Source: Treponema sp.
Lineage (GTDB): Bacteria > Spirochaetota > Spirochaetia > Treponematales > Treponemataceae
Assembly: GCA_017390125.1 (NCBI GenBank)
Contig: JAFPCT010000223.1
Coordinates: 1 to 8,678, forward strand
Length of the DNA: 8,678 nucleotides
Reading direction: 5' to 3'
Numbering within the stretch: position 1 is the first letter of the stretch; every line of letters starts with the position of its first letter. Shown one piece after another: positions 6,833-8,678 of the stretch. A program made the translations under genes and the position numbers. Under the pieces are notes generated by a model. That model searched no databases, had not been told where the DNA came from, and saw only the letters and a program-made list of their open reading frames with translations.

Positions 6833-6862
6833 TTTACAAAACCTAACTACTTTGTTTATAAT
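6833..6862 (+). promoter_or_regulatory. Promoter of the 154-aa gene, predicting a leaderless mRNA
   Basis: TTTACA (6833-6838, five of six matches to TTGACA) and a perfect TATAAT (6857-6862) are separated by 18 bases. The usual start, seven bases after the -10, is 6869, which is the A of the ATG. No Shine-Dalgarno sequence is present before either candidate ATG (6869 or 6875). Confidence 0.6.
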
Positions 6863-6868
6863 CAAAAC

Positions 6869-7333
6869 ATGAACATGATTCCTACCCTGAAAGAGACTCA
6901 GGCTCTTTTAAATGATATTTCCCTGCAGCTGAAAGAAATCGCAGACTCAATGACTCAAGTCTCCATGCAGACAAAAAAAGACCGCATTCTGGATTGCATT
7001 AAAAAATTGCAAACAGCTGACGATAAAATAGAACAATCCATAAATTTCATGTATTTCGGACAAAAAAGCGGCGGACAGCGAAGCACCGCAAGAAAAACAA
7101 AAGCCGTTCAGGAAAACGGCAGAAAAGGCGGACGCCCGAGCAAAAAAATTGTACAGGAACTGGAAAAATCGCCGGACGGAAAAGAAATGCTGGTGCGGTT
7201 CAACGACGGTTCAGAAATAAAAATAAGCGGGTCTGCACTTGATGTCAGAACCCGCTTTCCAACAAGCCGTTATCGCTGGAGCGACAAGGCAGAAGACTGG
7301 CTCAAGGCAAATACCTTGAGCCATGACGAATAG
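6869..7333 (+). CDS. Hypothetical coiled-coil protein with basic ENGRKGGRP segment (154 aa)
   Basis: I do not recognise a named family. Residues 8-60 are helical with hydrophobic spacing that suggests a coiled coil (LLNDISLQLKEIADSM and ILDCIKKLQ). Residues 66-93 are strongly basic and contain ENGRKGGRPSKK, a motif that recurs in small bacterial proteins and resembles AT-hook-like basic stretches, so nucleic-acid binding is possible but not shown. The C-terminal 55 residues look like a small beta/alpha unit (MLVRFNDGSEIKISGSALDV, then SRYRWSDKAEDWLKAN). There is no signal peptide or membrane helix. The start ATG coincides with the predicted transcription start, and an in-frame second ATG at 6875 is possible. 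The gene converges on hsp20 with 27 bases between the stop codons and appears to be a single-gene unit. Confidence 0.8.
   Translation: MNMIPTLKETQALLNDISLQLKEIADSMTQVSMQTKKDRILDCIKKLQTADDKIEQSINFMYFGQKSGGQRSTARKTKAVQENGRKGGRPSKKIVQELEKSPDGKEMLVRFNDGSEIKISGSALDVRTRFPTSRYRWSDKAEDWLKANTLSHDE
7226..7256 (+). repeat. Imperfect inverted repeat inside the 154-aa gene
   Basis: AGCGGGT (7226-7232) pairs with ACCCGCT (7250-7256). The stem continues with CTG/CAG after a single bulged base. It is inside coding sequence and may be coincidental. Confidence 0.3.
7298..7323. repeat. Perfect 10-bp inverted repeat near the convergent gene ends
   Basis: TGGCTCAAGG (7298-7307) and CCTTGAGCCA (7314-7323) are exact reverse complements around a 6-base loop. 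It covers the last codons of the 154-residue gene and lies 38 bases past the hsp20 stop on the minus strand. A bidirectional transcription stop for the two convergent genes is possible, although no U-tract follows on either strand. Confidence 0.45.
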
Positions 7334-7360
7334 TCCTCTGCCCTAGCCCAGGATCCGTTT

Positions 7361-7789
7361 TTAGGCACACTCAATTGCAATGCGTTTTGGAGCAGCAAGA
7401 GCCTTACGCGGCATTACGATATTCAAGATACCGTTCTTGAAGGAAGCCTTTACGCCTTCAGAATCAACATCTTCCGGCAGCTGGAAACTCCTGCTGAATG
7501 AAGAATAACGGCGCTCTTTGATGAGCCATTTTTCTTTGCTGCCGTCCTTCTCTTTCTTGTTTTCTTCCTTAACCTCCTCCTTCTTTGAAGCAATTGTAAG
7601 TGTATTGCGGTCAATTTCAATGTCTACATCATTTTCAGTGCGGCCAGGAAGCTCCATGTCGAGGCTGTAAGAGTCTTTTGTTTCTTTTACGTCTTCTTTT
7701 GGAACCATAGTCGTTCTGTAGCTGTAACCATCAAACACGTTGTCCATTGTGTTGTTGAAAAGTGAATCAAAAAGTGAAAGTTCGTTCAT
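7361..7789 (-). CDS. hsp20: Small heat-shock protein Hsp20 / alpha-crystallin family (142 aa)
   Basis: An ATP-independent holdase that binds unfolding proteins in the cytoplasm as an oligomer. The alpha-crystallin domain spans about residues 32-127, with DVKETKDSYSLDMELPG at the start, the NTLTIASKKEE strand, an insert of alternating charges (about 70-88), and the hallmark FKNGILNIVMPR at 117-128. The C-terminal I-x-I anchor is present as IAI (137-139). The frame is open to an ATG at 7831, but the start at 7789 (MNELSLFDSLFN) is chosen because AGGAGG lies six bases upstream and because the longer start would lie upstream of the predicted transcription start. The 142-residue length is usual for bacterial members. 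The gene stands alone behind a sigma-54 promoter, which suggests control by an enhancer-binding activator rather than a housekeeping or CIRCE-type system; no CIRCE repeat is seen. Confidence 0.95.
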   Translation of the reverse strand: MNELSLFDSLFNNTMDNVFDGYSYRTTMVPKEDVKETKDSYSLDMELPGRTENDVDIEIDRNTLTIASKKEEVKEENKKEKDGSKEKWLIKERRYSSFSRSFQLPEDVDSEGVKASFKNGILNIVMPRKALAAPKRIAIECA

Positions 7790-7795
7790 ATTGTG

Positions 7796-7801
7796 CCTCC
7801 T
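7796..7801 (-). promoter_or_regulatory. Strong ribosome binding site of hsp20
   Basis: A consensus AGGAGG six bases before the ATG at 7789. It fixes that start in preference to the in-frame ATG at 7831. Confidence 0.8.
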
Positions 7802-7832
7802 AAAGCATTTATTTTTTCTTTCACTATACATT

Positions 7833-7850
7833 ATGCAAACACCGTGCCAA
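7833..7850 (-). promoter_or_regulatory. Sigma-54 (RpoN) promoter of hsp20
   Basis: The minus strand reads TTGGCACGGTGTTTGCAT. It matches the sigma-54 consensus TGGCACG-N4-TTGCW at every fixed position. The invariant GG (7848-7847) and GC (7836-7835) are separated by exactly ten bases, as required for the -24/-12 elements. Transcription would start near 7823, leaving a leader of about 34 bases with the AGGAGG site. Confidence 0.85.
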
Positions 7851-7870
7851 CTTTTGATTTTTATGCAAAT

Positions 7871-7880
7871 TCATCTGGCC
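7871..7880. other. Abrupt compositional junction, probable assembly chimera
   Basis: Up to about 7875 the sequence is AT-rich and spirochete-like. From about 7876 it is GC-rich with codons ending almost always in C or G (GGC, CTG, TCC, ACC). The join falls inside the reading frame of a protease, with no start signals, mobile-element end or repeat flanking it. The most economical explanation is that contigs from two organisms were joined. Confidence 0.7.
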
Positions 7881-8678
7881 CGAGACCACCATGTTCGGCC
7901 GTCCCTACACCGGTGACGTTGCGCTGGATACCGTGGGCTCTCCCGGCTCCTACGGCAGCTTCTTCACCGTTGCCTCCGTGGAAAACGACGGCGGTATTGG
8001 CCTGGTTTTCCAGGTTGACAACCGTTTCTTCGGCTACCAGGACGGCTCCAACGGCTCCAACTCCTCCCTGGCCAAGCTGGACGTCTCCGACGATCTCAGC
8101 GGCACCACCTATGAATACGTCTTTGTAGACGGTCTGGGCGATGCTGCCGACTACGAGGGCATGGATCTGAACGGCAAGGTGGTCTTCTGCTCCCGCGGTG
8201 TGACCAACTTCTCCCTCAAGGCGCAGACCGCCGTGAATCTGGGCGCTGCCGCCACCATCGTCTACAACAACCAGGCCGGCCTGTTCGGTATGGACCTGTC
8301 CGGCTACAGCTATACCAACCCCTGCGCCTCCATTTCCCAGGCTGACGCCATCGCCATCCGCGAAGCTTCCACCGCACAGACTACTTCCGCAGGCGTCACC
8401 TACTACACCGGTGAAATCACCATCATCGGCAGAGAGGTTGGCTATCTGGCCAATTCCGACTACTACACCATGAGCCAGTTCAGCTCCTGGGGTGTTCCCG
8501 GCGATCTGAGCCTGAAGCCCGAAATCACCGCCCCCGGCGGCAACATCTACTCCCTGTTCGGTCAGACTCCCAGCTACGGCGGCGGTCCCGACCAGTACGA
8601 GCTGATGTCCGGTACCTCCATGGCAGCTCCCGCCATTACCGGTATGGCTGCCCTGATGGCCCAGTACATCCGGGAATC
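7876..8678 (+). CDS. Internal fragment of S8 subtilisin-like (lactocepin-type) serine protease with PA domain
   Basis: The frame is open from 7858 to the window end without a stop and runs off the right edge (last complete codon 8674-8676). After TVGSPGSYGSFFTVASVEN, typical of the stretch following the oxyanion asparagine in S8 proteases, comes an inserted PA domain (about 8160-8400; NGKVVFCSRG and GAAATIVYNN). The catalytic domain then returns with FSSWGVPGDLSLKPEITAPG (8479-8538) and GTSMAAP, whose catalytic serine codon is 8617-8619. This order is that of secreted lactocepin/C5a-peptidase-type proteases of Firmicutes. The part carrying the catalytic Asp and His, the signal peptide and the start are absent at the left; the ATG at 7891 is an internal methionine. 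Composition differs sharply from the hsp20 side and suggests a GC-rich Clostridia source. Treat it as a foreign fragment unless reads prove the join. Confidence 0.88.

Noticed and set aside
7790..7831. Upstream ATG at 7831 for hsp20
   Set aside because: It lies upstream of the sigma-54 transcription start near 7823, has no ribosome binding site, and adds 14 atypical residues before the family-like MNELSLFDSLF start.
7790..7875. CIRCE/HrcA operator before hsp20
   Set aside because: No TTAGCACTC-N9-GAGTGCTAA type inverted repeat is present. The TGGCACG motif is the sigma-54 -24 element.
7863..7880. Second TTGCAT on the minus strand as another sigma-54 promoter
   Set aside because: The nearest upstream GG is 12 bases from the GC instead of 10, and no TGGCAC is present.
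7793..8128. Plus-strand open frame (111 codons) crossing the join
   Set aside because: It reads low-complexity Pro/Ala/Ser/Thr-rich protein out of frame with the clear S8 protease and spans the suspect junction.
7876..8678. S8 protease as a native secreted virulence or feeding enzyme of the spirochete
   Set aside because: The fragment has no start, lacks half of the catalytic domain at the left, and has foreign composition beginning exactly at the join.

Overview
The window is a moderately AT-rich bacterial segment (1 to about 7875) joined abruptly to a GC-rich segment of different character (about 7876 to 8678). The first part looks like a spirochete, most likely an animal- or gut-associated Treponema. 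This is inferred from gene content and style: a large periplasmic-propeller sensor ending in HD-GYP, a MoxR-type AAA/VWA pair, a short Hsp20 behind a sigma-54 promoter, and small orphan proteins. There is no rRNA or other taxonomic marker to prove it.

Left block (2-6036, all minus strand): four genes are packed head to tail with gaps of 20, 16 and 8 bases, so they are probably one transcript starting from a good -35/-10 at 6055-6083. In transcription order they are: (i) a 1020-residue membrane sensor with about 14 two-component-regulator propeller blades, a Y_Y_Y domain, one transmembrane helix, a coiled coil and an intact HD-GYP cyclic-di-GMP phosphodiesterase domain; (ii) a MoxR-like AAA+ ATPase; (iii) a DUF2201-type protein with an N-terminal metallopeptidase-like domain whose HExxH motif is lost (IEVYR) and a C-terminal VWA domain with an intact MIDAS; (iv) an unrecognised 193-residue protein whose correct start is at 583. 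The AAA/VWA pair resembles ATPase-plus-adaptor chaperone modules. Its coupling to an extracytoplasmic sensor that degrades c-di-GMP is the most interesting arrangement here, but the functional link is inference.

Middle block (6120-7333, plus strand): a 62-residue protein with a strong ribosome binding site and a GNRA-loop hairpin in its leader; a long 20-bp hairpin; a 109-residue cupin that has lost two canonical metal ligands and carries a cluster of cysteines; and a 154-residue coiled-coil/basic protein whose promoter is so close to the ATG that its mRNA should be leaderless.

Right block: hsp20 (7361-7789, minus strand) converges on the 154-residue gene and is preceded by a textbook sigma-54 promoter. 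About 25 bases upstream of that promoter the composition and codon use change at once, and an internal fragment of a Clostridia-like S8 subtilisin/lactocepin-type protease (PA domain plus GTSMAAP serine motif) runs off the window. It lacks a start codon and the Asp/His part of its catalytic domain, so the simplest reading is a chimeric assembly join rather than a gene of this genome. No tRNA, rRNA, CRISPR array, IS element or transposase was seen.
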